Assembly: GCA_014729945.1 (NCBI GenBank)
Contig: WJJC01000167.1
Span: 1-7,890 of the forward strand
Direction of reading: 5' to 3'
DNA from: Candidatus Bathyarchaeota archaeon
GTDB lineage: Archaea > Thermoproteota > Bathyarchaeia > TCS64
DNA length: 7,890 bases
Shown: in pieces, positions 1-5,251 of the stretch
Position numbering within the stretch: position 1 is the stretch's first letter
Layout of the letters: each line of letters opens with the position of its first letter
Program-made: the position numbers and the translations under genes
The notes under the pieces: generated by a model
Databases searched by the model: none
What the model saw: only the letters and a program-made list of their open reading frames with translations
What the model was told of the DNA's origin: nothing

Positions 1-484
1 ACTTGATCTGATCTCGATCGGTTATACCATACTCTGACGCAATATCTGTCTCTAAGAAAGCTGCTCTTGCTTTGAATAATATATCGCTACCGTGTCGTGT
101 AATTATGGTTAACTCTACTGTCTCTGGTTCTGTACTTGTTATCTCAAAGTTTATGGTGTAAGTGTCTTCTGAGATAGCTTGAATCGTTGATGTATCAGAC
201 TCATAACTTTCTTTCTCAACAGTTAAAGTATAGGTACCTGTCTCTACTTCGAAGGAATAATACCCATCATTACTAGTAGTGGTTGTCTCTCCATCGAGGG
301 TTACAGTGGCGCCTGAGACAGGGTTTCCATCTTCATCTGTAACAACTCCTTCAACAATTACTGTGTCAGGTGCTCCATCCCCCCCATCACTGGGAGGTGT
401 GGGAGGCTCATTGAACATGAATAAATATAATCCACCTAAAATGACTAACGCTGCTATGACTCCGACGATAACACGTTTATCCAA
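1..484 (-). CDS. Membrane-anchored solute-binding protein, probably ABC type, N-terminal part (partial)
   Basis: The reverse strand is open from a TTG at 484 to the window edge, giving 161 codons. A Shine-Dalgarno sequence, AAGGTG (497-492), lies 7 bases before the TTG, and no ATG lies in frame upstream nearby. Residues 4-23 form one hydrophobic segment with no lipobox cysteine, so this looks like an uncleaved N-terminal anchor. A Pro/Gly/Asp-rich linker follows (27-41). Residues 43-117 match a carboxypeptidase-regulatory-like beta-sandwich (VEGVVTDEDGNPVSGATVTL, then a GYYSFEVETGTY-type strand pair). From about residue 123, VELTIITRHGSDILFKA and the following FLETDIASEYGIT resemble the start of archaeal extracellular solute-binding proteins. 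The ligand is unknown, and the substrate domain and any permease genes lie beyond the window. The domain calls are pattern recognition; the reading frame itself is convincing. Confidence 0.7.
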   Translation of the reverse strand, partial: MDKRVIVGVIAALVILGGLYLFMFNEPPTPPSDGGDGAPDTVIVEGVVTDEDGNPVSGATVTLDGETTTTSNDGYYSFEVETGTYTLTVEKESYESDTSTIQAISEDTYTINFEITSTEPETVELTIITRHGSDILFKARAAFLETDIASEYGITDRDQIK

Positions 485-491
485 AGCAATA

Positions 492-497
492 CACCTT
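492..497 (-). promoter_or_regulatory. Shine-Dalgarno site deciding the TTG start at 484
   Basis: On the minus strand AAGGTG sits 7 bases before the TTG. It is the main reason for choosing this non-ATG start, since the next in-frame ATG falls after the membrane anchor. A weak TATA-like stretch on the minus strand (CATTAAAT, around 522-530) would place transcription start close to 500. Confidence 0.55.
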
Positions 498-552
498 ATC
501 TGAGAAATGCTCGCAACGACATTTAATGTTTGCCTAGGATCCTTTGAAAGAG

Positions 553-562
553 TTTTTAATAC
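553..562 (+). promoter_or_regulatory. Probable TATA box for the exported coiled-coil protein gene
   Basis: TTTTTAATAC lies about 36 bases before the ATG at 594, which predicts a short leader of roughly 10 bases. That leader would contain GGGAG (582-586), a partial Shine-Dalgarno match 7 bases before the ATG. The 109-base interval 485-593 therefore carries divergent promoters for the solute-binding protein and this gene. Confidence 0.4.
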
Positions 563-593
563 ATTAGACGTATCTAGCGTTGGGAGAATACTT

Positions 594-1751
594 ATGAAAA
601 GAAAAATAATCCCAGTTCTAATACTAACGATCCTAGCATTTACAACTGTAATACCAGTAGCGGCAATGCACCATGAGAAACCTGTTATAGTTGCTCATCT
701 GAAGGGAGCAATAGAACCAGACACACAACTTGATGCTATGATGAATAATATTACCTATATTGACTGGAAGGTCGTTCTAGGAGATATTACATCAAGCGAT
801 CTCTCTGGAGCTAGTACTCTATTAATGAGCCTTAGTGACTCATCAATAACCTATACTTCAGCAGAGCTCTCAGCTATAGAATCATGGATGAGTGAAGGAG
901 GTAAGACAATCTATATCTCCTCAGATAGCGACTACGGAACAGATCACCTTAGACAAGCACAGGCTAATGCTGTTTTAGAAGCCATTGACTCTAGGTTACG
1001 GATAGATGACTGCTCTGCAGAGGACGCGGTCAGCAATGGAGGAGCACCATACCGTGTATTAGGTGTTTCCACAAATGTAGCACCTGAAATGGAGTTTCTA
1101 GTAAGAGGAGTGGAGAGAGGATTATTCCACGGCCCCGGCATTATTGTAGGATATGAGGAAGGCGAATACATAGATCTTTCAAGTGAAAGCATGGATGATG
1201 TATATGTCATAATGACTACAAGTGAGACAGGTATTGTCGTTGATAACAGTGAGCCTGCACCTAACGTAATGGAAGCTGGTTCTGAGGGAGAGTTCCCCTT
1301 AATGGTTGCAGAGATAGATTATGCTAATAGTAACACTATCATTGCAGCTGGAGAAGCTCCCTTTGACCAATATATGGGTTTGTACGCACCTGAAATGCTC
1401 AGAGCCGATAGATACGGCGCTGATGCAAATCCTCAGCAAGGAGAATATCTGGTAAAGAATATTCTAAAATATAGTACTGTATTTAACTCAAAGATACTAA
1501 CCCAGGCATCAGAGATCATTGAGCAAGAAGCCGAGATCGAATCCTTGAATGAGAACATTGAATCATTAAACACAGAAGTAAGTGATTTAGAATCAGAAGT
1601 CTCAACCTTGGAGTCTCAGGTAACTAGCCTAGAGACCGATCTGGAGGCAGCTCAAAGTTCAGCCAGCACCATGCAGCTGGCAGCTGTTGCAGCACTGGTA
1701 ATCGGTATCGTAGTTGGGTACTTCGTTGGACCAATGGTAAAGAAAGAATAA
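594..1751 (+). CDS. Exported, C-terminally membrane-anchored protein with an IFT52/DUF4350-like domain and coiled coil
   Basis: I chose the ATG at 594 (385 aa) rather than an upstream ATG at 507. It is followed by a clear signal sequence (MKRKIIPVLILTILAFTT, small residues VAA near 24), it has GGGAG 7 bases upstream, and a TATA-like element precedes it. After the signal, alternating strands and helices with SSDLSGASTLLMSLSD and a stretch of the type IESWMSEGGKTIYISSDSDYG resemble the Rossmann/GATase-like fold of IFT52, GldG and DUF4350 proteins. Such domains often bind sugars or act as scaffolds. Residues 301-359 are a heptad-rich acidic coiled coil (IESLNENIESLNTEVSDLES type). Residues 361-381 form a membrane span (AAVAALVIGIVVGYFVG) ending in a basic KKE tail. 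The bulk should face outward. No catalytic motif is visible and the function is unknown. A role alongside the divergent solute-binding protein is possible only by position. Confidence 0.75.
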   Translation: MKRKIIPVLILTILAFTTVIPVAAMHHEKPVIVAHLKGAIEPDTQLDAMMNNITYIDWKVVLGDITSSDLSGASTLLMSLSDSSITYTSAELSAIESWMSEGGKTIYISSDSDYGTDHLRQAQANAVLEAIDSRLRIDDCSAEDAVSNGGAPYRVLGVSTNVAPEMEFLVRGVERGLFHGPGIIVGYEEGEYIDLSSESMDDVYVIMTTSETGIVVDNSEPAPNVMEAGSEGEFPLMVAEIDYANSNTIIAAGEAPFDQYMGLYAPEMLRADRYGADANPQQGEYLVKNILKYSTVFNSKILTQASEIIEQEAEIESLNENIESLNTEVSDLESEVSTLESQVTSLETDLEAAQSSASTMQLAAVAALVIGIVVGYFVGPMVKKE

Positions 1752-1766
1752 AACCCCTTTTCTATC

Positions 1767-1772
1767 TTTTTT
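1767..1772 (+). terminator. Oligo-T terminator candidate after the exported protein gene
   Basis: Six T residues lie 15 bases after the stop, preceded by CCCCTTTTCTATC. This is a typical archaeal intrinsic termination signal without a hairpin. It runs into ATATTAAT, so part of it could instead be a distal promoter element for the next gene. Confidence 0.4.
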
Positions 1773-1790
1773 ATATTAATTTTCCTAGAG

Positions 1791-1800
1791 TTATTTATTT
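1791..1800 (+). promoter_or_regulatory. TATA-like element for the pyrimidine dimer glycosylase gene
   Basis: TTATTTATTT is centred about 25 bases before the ATG at 1821, the spacing expected for a leaderless archaeal transcript. A second TATA-like stretch, TTATATTAAT (1771-1780), is less well placed. No Shine-Dalgarno site precedes the ATG, which supports leaderless initiation. Confidence 0.4.
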
Positions 1801-1820
1801 AGCCAATAATAATTTTGTCT

Positions 1821-2273
1821 ATGCGTATTTGGAGCATCCACCCCAGTTATCTCGACTGGATGGGACTCGGAGCACAGTGGAGAGAGGCTTTACTAGCCCA
1901 GAAAGTGATTCAAGGAAAGACTAAAGGCTGGAAAAATCATCCGCAGTTAAACCGCTTCAAAAAACATATAGAGCCTTTGAAAGCAGTCGGATTTTACTTA
2001 CTAGAGATATATACTGAATCCCAGAGAAGAAACTATAATTATAATTACTCCAAGATAATCAAACCAGTTGATTCAATACAAAAAATACCCCTAAATAGAG
2101 GTCAAATAATCTACGAGTTTAACCTACTAATGGAGAGATTAAAAAAGAGAACACCAAATAAGTACAAAGATAATCTGAGGATCAGCAACCTATATCCTCA
2201 TCCATTATTTACTATTAGAGAAGGGCCTCCGGAGAAGTGGGAAAAATCATATTGGAGAAAATATGAAGTATAA
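1821..2273 (+). CDS. Pyrimidine dimer DNA glycosylase/endonuclease V family protein
   Basis: This is a 150-residue protein, the usual length for the family (Pfam Pyr_excise), starting MRIWSIHPSYLD. It has the conserved WREALLAQ helix at 20-27 and the KNHPQLNRF segment at 38-46. In phage T4 endonuclease V the catalytic residues are the N-terminal Thr2 alpha-amine and Glu23; Glu22 in WREALLAQ is the natural counterpart of Glu23. The inferred role is excision of UV-induced cyclobutane dimers by combined glycosylase and AP-lyase activity. Position 2 is Arg rather than Thr, so use of the T4 amine nucleophile is uncertain. The ATG at 1821 is preferred over a TTG at 1815 because family members characteristically begin MRIW. 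The C-terminus is aromatic and basic (EKWEKSYWRKYEV). The gene is monocistronic, with a T8 tract after it. Confidence 0.8.
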   Translation: MRIWSIHPSYLDWMGLGAQWREALLAQKVIQGKTKGWKNHPQLNRFKKHIEPLKAVGFYLLEIYTESQRRNYNYNYSKIIKPVDSIQKIPLNRGQIIYEFNLLMERLKKRTPNKYKDNLRISNLYPHPLFTIREGPPEKWEKSYWRKYEV

Positions 2274-2276
2274 ATA

Positions 2277-2284
2277 TTTTTTTT
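2277..2284 (+). terminator. T8 terminator after the glycosylase gene
   Basis: Eight T residues begin four bases after the stop codon, with no stem before them, as in archaeal oligo-T termination. The tract lies just before the TATA box of the next gene. Confidence 0.55.
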
Positions 2285-2288
2285 ACCC

Positions 2289-2298
2289 TTTATATAAT
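2289..2298 (+). promoter_or_regulatory. Strong archaeal TATA box
   Basis: TTTATATAAT is essentially the archaeal consensus and is centred 24 bases before the ATG at 2317. It predicts a leaderless or nearly leaderless transcript. It is the best promoter match in the window and suggests that the 141-residue protein is well expressed when not repressed. Confidence 0.7.
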
Positions 2299-2301
2299 AT
2301 T

Positions 2302-2318
2302 ATGTAAAAGTTTTACAT
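2302..2318. promoter_or_regulatory. 17-bp perfect palindrome, candidate operator
   Basis: ATGTAAAAGTTTTACAT is a perfect inverted repeat around a central G (2310). It fills the space between the TATA box and the start codon and includes the first two bases of the ATG. A dimeric repressor bound here would block initiation, as many archaeal repressors do. I found no second exact copy of the half-site arrangement in the window. Confidence 0.5.
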
Positions 2319-2742
2319 GAATAACATGAATACATTCGTTAAAATTGAAGGAGAGCCCAAAAAAGAAGCAATTGAAGCTCTAAGAAAAGTAGCTGTTGAT
2401 GTGCCCGAAATATGCATCATGGATGCTAACCTAGAGGAAGATCTAGGAGTAGATATGGGAGTAGCTCACGCACATGGACCTAAGGGAGTAACAGGCGCTG
2501 GTGGAAGAGGACAAGTTAGCTCTATAGAGATGGTAATGAACTATTTCGGTGGACCGAGTGAGATAACCGAAGAGAGGTGTCAGAACATCATCAGTGATGG
2601 AGATATAGATCTAGGTGAATACGACTTCGTATTTGAGTGGGCAGATAAACCAGAGCCAGCACAGAGAACAATGCTTGAAGAAAAGATTGCCAAGACCTTG
2701 AAGCCTCTTGACGTAGAGTACACTGTGGAACACAAAGGATAA
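2317..2742 (+). CDS. Conserved-looking 141-residue protein of unknown function with a Gly-rich loop
   Basis: I do not recognise this family. The protein is acidic, soluble and lacks a signal or membrane segment. The apparent order is a strand (TFVKIEG, 6-12), a helix (KKEAIEALRKVAV, 15-27), a strand (EICIMDA, 31-37), a His/Gly-rich loop (AHAHGPKGVTGAGGRG, 50-65), a helix (SSIEMVMNYFG), a second helix after GPSEIT, a strand (EYDFVFEWA, 101-109), a helix (AQRTMLEEKIAKTL) and a final strand (VEYTVEH). This would suit a ferredoxin-like alpha/beta fold. The loop with H51, H53 and glycines could bind a metal, phosphate or nucleotide, but that is inference. Start choice is between the ATG at 2317 and the ATG at 2326; TATA spacing favours 2317. 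The gene stands alone, ends in a T7 tract, and carries a palindrome over its start. Confidence 0.75.
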   Translation: MNNMNTFVKIEGEPKKEAIEALRKVAVDVPEICIMDANLEEDLGVDMGVAHAHGPKGVTGAGGRGQVSSIEMVMNYFGGPSEITEERCQNIISDGDIDLGEYDFVFEWADKPEPAQRTMLEEKIAKTLKPLDVEYTVEHKG

Positions 2743-2749
2743 TTCACAA

Positions 2750-2756
2750 TTTTTTT
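2750..2756 (+). terminator. T7 terminator after the 141-residue protein gene
   Basis: Seven T residues begin seven bases after the stop, without a hairpin, which is the usual archaeal form. Confidence 0.5.
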
Positions 2757-2778
2757 CTCAAACCTTTCATGAAATGTC

Positions 2779-2788
2779 CTTATAAAAG
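2779..2788 (+). promoter_or_regulatory. TATA-like element upstream of the HAD-lipS1 pair
   Basis: CTTATAAAAG is a fair TATA match but would give a leader of about 130 bases before the ATG at 2940. Two weaker candidates lie nearer: CTATAATAAT (2854-2863), and AAGTTTTTACC near 2906-2916, which has leaderless spacing. The rest of 2757-2939 shows no convincing gene, RNA or repeat. Confidence 0.3.
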
Positions 2789-2939
2789 ATAGACCTCCAC
2801 TCCCAGATAAAATTATAAAAAATTACGACACATGTGAAGCGTCTCGATATAACCTATAATAATCCACATTCATTACAGATAAGGAAGATACCCCAAATAA
2901 CCTAAAGTTTTTACCGACCCCAAACAATAAAATGGAAAA

Positions 2940-3683
2940 ATGAGTCGAATCAAGGGCATCTTCTTTGATCTTCACGGCACTATTTTGCTTAGTGATAACG
3001 TGGATCAAGCTTGGGAGAATTGGGCTAAAGCATTTCACAGGGAGATGACAGAACATGGAGCCACTATAATCTTCGATGAATTCAAAGAATACTTAAAAAA
3101 CCTCTTCGAGTCAGATGCACCAGATTATGATGAACTCGGATTCACATTATTCATGAGAAGAGTCAAGGAACTAGGTTACCGGTTGGGAACAGATATACCA
3201 TCCCATGAGATTCGCTCAATGGTGGATAAACTTGTGAGGCTCTGGCACCAAGGCATGTACCTAGATGAGGATATAACACCGTTGGTAAAGCATCTACAGG
3301 AAGAGCACACCGTGGGCCTGATAACTAACTGGGAGCATACACCCAGAATATATGAGTTGTTGGATGAGCTAGAGATGCATGGATTATTTGATTCTATAGT
3401 GGTATCGGATGAGGTGCAGTGCGCTAAACCAGATCCACGTATATTCCATATAGCCCTAGAGCAACATGAACTAGCCCCAAATGAAGCCATATACGTAGGC
3501 GATATGGATGTTGATGTTCAGGGCGCCCTCGCTGCAGGGTTAAAACCTGTACTAATCCAGAGAAAGCAGAGTAACGGCGTATGGGATCCTTACACAGATA
3601 AGAAGAATCAGAAATACACCACAGAGACCGTGCATATTATCTCAGCTCTAAGCGAGATACCATCTCTCCTTGATCGATTGTGA
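2940..3683 (+). CDS. HAD-superfamily (HAD-IA-like) hydrolase with atypical motif I
   Basis: This 247-residue protein has the HAD motifs in order. Motif I is FFDLHGT (nucleophile D10), motif II is LITN (T129-N130), motif III Lys is K163 in CAKPDPRIF, and motif IV is YVGDMDVD (D188, D192). The helical cap between residues 17 and about 105 makes it C1-type, like phosphoglycolate phosphatase or haloacid dehalogenase. The residue two after the nucleophile is normally Asp, the general acid/base; here it is His12, so ordinary phosphatase activity cannot be assumed. C-terminal residues 210-230 are polar and basic. The stop overlaps the start of the downstream lipS1-like gene by 14 bases, implying co-transcription and probably coupled translation. 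The substrate is unknown, and the context only hints at a link with lipoate or its acyl precursors. Confidence 0.85.
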   Translation: MSRIKGIFFDLHGTILLSDNVDQAWENWAKAFHREMTEHGATIIFDEFKEYLKNLFESDAPDYDELGFTLFMRRVKELGYRLGTDIPSHEIRSMVDKLVRLWHQGMYLDEDITPLVKHLQEEHTVGLITNWEHTPRIYELLDELEMHGLFDSIVVSDEVQCAKPDPRIFHIALEQHELAPNEAIYVGDMDVDVQGALAAGLKPVLIQRKQSNGVWDPYTDKKNQKYTTETVHIISALSEIPSLLDRL

Positions 3684-4701
3684 GAAACAATATAACCTTC
3701 TATTCAGGTTATTCAATGAATTGATACCAGACAGGCTACGAGTAAGCATAGGGTCAGCCGCAGTACTCGGGTTACTAAATTACCGACTATCCGTACCCCC
3801 CACCACAGCGTACCTCATGAGCTACACAGATGGTCCCTGTTTGGCTAATTGTAGCTTCTGTGCTCAAGCATGTGGTAACGAAGCCGATCATGATAAACTG
3901 AGTCGGGTAATTTGGCCTGATTTCTCAGTCAAGAATATTCTTGTTGGATTCAAGGAACCTGCCTATCCTGTTCTGGAGCGAGTCTGTTACCAAGTGATCA
4001 ACTATCCCGGGTTTCTGAGAGATGCTGTAGACATCATTAAGATGCTGAAACGAGAAACCAGATTACCTGTCTCTGTGGACATCTGCCCTATCTCCAGCAC
4101 AGGTTTATATAAGCTTCATGAAGCCGGGGCAGAGTACATCAGTATACCACTTGACGGAGCAACAAAGGAGATATTCAACAAAGTCAAAGGCGTAGACGTA
4201 AACGGTCCTTACCAGTGGAACACTCATTTCAAGGCCCTTGACTCAGCTGTAAATGTTTTCGGAAAAGGCCGTGTGGGAAGTAACATAATAATTGGTCTAG
4301 GTGAATCAGAGAGAGAGGCTGTTGAGCTTGTCCAACACCTTCATGAGATGTGTATAAACCCAGTATTGTTCGCCTTTACACCGGTTCCAGGTACACGTTT
4401 AGAGAGCCTTTCCCAGCCTGACGTGGATAATTACCGCAGGATCCAGATTGCCAGATATCTGATCGTCAATGAATATGCAACTATCGATGAAATAGCCTTT
4501 GAAGATGGCAGAATAAAGGAGTTCATGGTCTCTAATCTAGCTTCGCTACTGAGAGATGGTGAAGCGTTCAGAACCACGGGTTGCCCTGGTTGTAATAGGC
4601 CGTTCTACAACGAGAGGCCATTAGGTCCATTCTATAACTATCCGAGAAAACTTACCGAGGCTGAGATTCAAAAAGAGTTAGAAGAGATCGGGTTTATGTA
4701 A
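3670..4701 (+). CDS. lipS1: LipS1-like radical SAM lipoate synthase subunit
   Basis: The protein has 343 residues if the TTG at 3670 is used; a TTG at 3721 is an alternative, and neither has a good Shine-Dalgarno site. A radical SAM CX3CX2C cluster motif is at C57, C61 and C64 (DGPCLANCSFC), with a further Cys68. A TIM-barrel region follows, including VSVDICPISSTGLYKLHEAG, SIPLDGA and a GSNIIIGLGESE segment typical of the SAM-binding strands. The C-terminus has GCPGCNRPFYNERP (C305, C308), a signature I associate with LipS1 and likely to ligate an auxiliary iron-sulfur cluster. In the known pathway LipS1 and LipS2 together insert sulfur at C6 and C8 of protein-bound octanoate, replacing LipA. 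The presence of lplA, lplB and a LipS2-like gene about 1.6-3 kb downstream supports this. LipS1 versus LipS2 naming rests on remembered motifs. A related biotin-synthase-like enzyme is the alternative. Confidence 0.75.
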   Translation: MIDCEKQYNLLFRLFNELIPDRLRVSIGSAAVLGLLNYRLSVPPTTAYLMSYTDGPCLANCSFCAQACGNEADHDKLSRVIWPDFSVKNILVGFKEPAYPVLERVCYQVINYPGFLRDAVDIIKMLKRETRLPVSVDICPISSTGLYKLHEAGAEYISIPLDGATKEIFNKVKGVDVNGPYQWNTHFKALDSAVNVFGKGRVGSNIIIGLGESEREAVELVQHLHEMCINPVLFAFTPVPGTRLESLSQPDVDNYRRIQIARYLIVNEYATIDEIAFEDGRIKEFMVSNLASLLRDGEAFRTTGCPGCNRPFYNERPLGPFYNYPRKLTEAEIQKELEEIGFM

Positions 4702-4732
4702 CCCAAATTCATCGGGAGTTGCGTATAAAGAT

Positions 4733-4740
4733 AAGTAAAG
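4733..4740 (+). promoter_or_regulatory. Possible TATA box in the lipS1-lrp interval
   Basis: GTATAAAG lies about 25-30 bases before the 14-bp palindrome at 4765-4778. Transcription from it would start in or next to that palindrome and read toward the small ORF at 4825. The match is moderate and no confident gene depends on it. Confidence 0.25.
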
Positions 4741-4764
4741 ATAGGAAAATATTCTCAATCGATG

Positions 4765-4778
4765 ATCCTAGCTAGGAT
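4765..4778. repeat. 14-bp perfect palindrome
   Basis: ATCCTAGCTAGGAT reads the same on both strands. It is short enough to arise by chance, but it lies at the predicted transcription start of a TATA-like element and close to a gene for a Lrp/AsnC-type domain, so an operator role is possible. Confidence 0.3.
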
Positions 4779-4968
4779 GAAACGGGAGAGATCATAGAGA
4801 AGGTAGCGGATAGAATAAGCCAACATGGAACAAATATATCTTACATCTATTCTCCAGTTACTTAAACGAGACCTTGGGTTGTCAGCTAAGATATTACAGG
4901 TATTTGAGAAGCGTAATAATATAGATAAACTCATAGACCGAATTGAAGAAAAAACAGGCGATAAATAA
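4776..4968 (+). pseudogene. Possible ACT-domain gene remnant (frameshifted)
   Basis: From 4776 one frame reads DETGEIIEKVADRISQHGTN followed by ISYIYSPVT, then a stop at 4863. This resembles the D-x-PG-E-hydrophobic...VA..L..hgiNI.yiY pattern of ACT domains. The same frame is open upstream to about 4704 except for a TAG at 4773-4775. After 4863 the sense-like sequence moves to another frame (KILQVFEKRNNIDKLIDRIE, ending at 4968). The simplest reading is a decayed ACT-domain regulatory gene with one stop and one frameshift. The match is short and no start codon is evident, so chance cannot be excluded. The rest of 4702-4975 shows no other gene. Confidence 0.3.
4825..4968 (+). CDS. Small 47-residue ORF, hypothetical
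   Basis: An ATG at 4825 opens 47 codons reading MEQIYLTSILQLLKRDLGLS, then AKILQVFEKRNNIDKLIDRI and EEKTGDK. The product would be mostly amphipathic helix with a charged C-terminus. An in-frame stop closely precedes the ATG. No Shine-Dalgarno site is at the usual distance; AAGGTAG lies about 18 bases upstream. A moderate TATA-like element at 4733-4740 could transcribe it. It overlaps the ACT-like remnant in another frame and may simply be that gene's frameshifted tail. Confidence 0.25.
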   Translation: MEQIYLTSILQLLKRDLGLSAKILQVFEKRNNIDKLIDRIEEKTGDK

Positions 4969-4975
4969 TAAAATA

Positions 4976-5251
4976 TTATACTACTAGGAGAACCCTTGTC
5001 CTTTTTACACCCTCGATTTTCTTAATTCTCATTTTCAATAACCCCTTCAAGCGCTCATAGTTTTCTGTTCTGAACTTTGCTAATATATCATAAGATCCGT
5101 TTACAGCGTGTGCTTCTGTTAGTGCGTCAAATTTCATTAGTTTTTGGAGTACCTTCTTCTCTTCACCTGGAGCGGTTGTGATTAACATGAAAGCCTCTGC
5201 ATGTTTATTTATGTGAAAGGGTTGCGATTTATTGAGCGTAGTAAGGCTCAT
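4976..5251 (-). CDS. Stand-alone Lrp/AsnC ligand-binding (RAM) domain protein
   Basis: This 91-residue protein consists of one RAM domain (about 18-91) with no helix-turn-helix. Visible features are the first strand AEAFMLITTAP, the helix GEEKKVLQKLMKF, the strand AHAVNGSYDILAKF with the characteristic G-S-Y-D-I turn, the helix ENYERLKGLLKMRIKKIEGV and the final strand TRVLLVV. Full Lrp regulators use this domain to oligomerise and bind amino acids. Single-domain versions are common in archaea and may bind small ligands or modulate full-length partners. The ATG at 5251 lies inside the end of the upstream amphi-Trp gene (23-base overlap), implying co-translation. A later ATG at 5188 would cut the first strand, so the longer form is preferred, although its first 15 residues look non-conserved. 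Confidence 0.8.
   Translation of the reverse strand: MSLTTLNKSQPFHINKHAEAFMLITTAPGEEKKVLQKLMKFDALTEAHAVNGSYDILAKFRTENYERLKGLLKMRIKKIEGVKRTRVLLVV

Noticed and set aside
279..503. Plus-strand 74-codon ORF rich in Ser, Pro and Thr
   Set aside because: It is antisense to the minus-strand solute-binding protein gene, which has a ribosome binding site, a membrane anchor and recognisable domains; low-complexity composition is typical of a shadow frame.
507..593. Upstream 29-codon extension of the exported protein gene
   Set aside because: It would place non-hydrophobic residues before a clear signal peptide and would read through the predicted TATA and ribosome-binding sequences.
944..1210. Minus-strand ORF inside the exported protein gene
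   Set aside because: It is a shadow of a well-supported gene, with no recognisable features.
2317..2742. Reading the 141-residue protein as a lipoyl carrier (GcvH-like)
   Set aside because: It lacks the Glu-Ser-x-Lys-Ala/Asp-Lys-Ala type lipoylation turn and the matching beta-sandwich pattern.
2823..3056. Minus-strand 77-codon ORF
   Set aside because: Half of it is antisense to the HAD gene start including motif I, and it has no domain or promoter support.
4773..4775. In-frame TAG read as pyrrolysine in the ACT-like frame
   Set aside because: The frame has no clear start and soon meets a TAA; no pyrrolysine machinery is visible in the window, so decay or chance is simpler.
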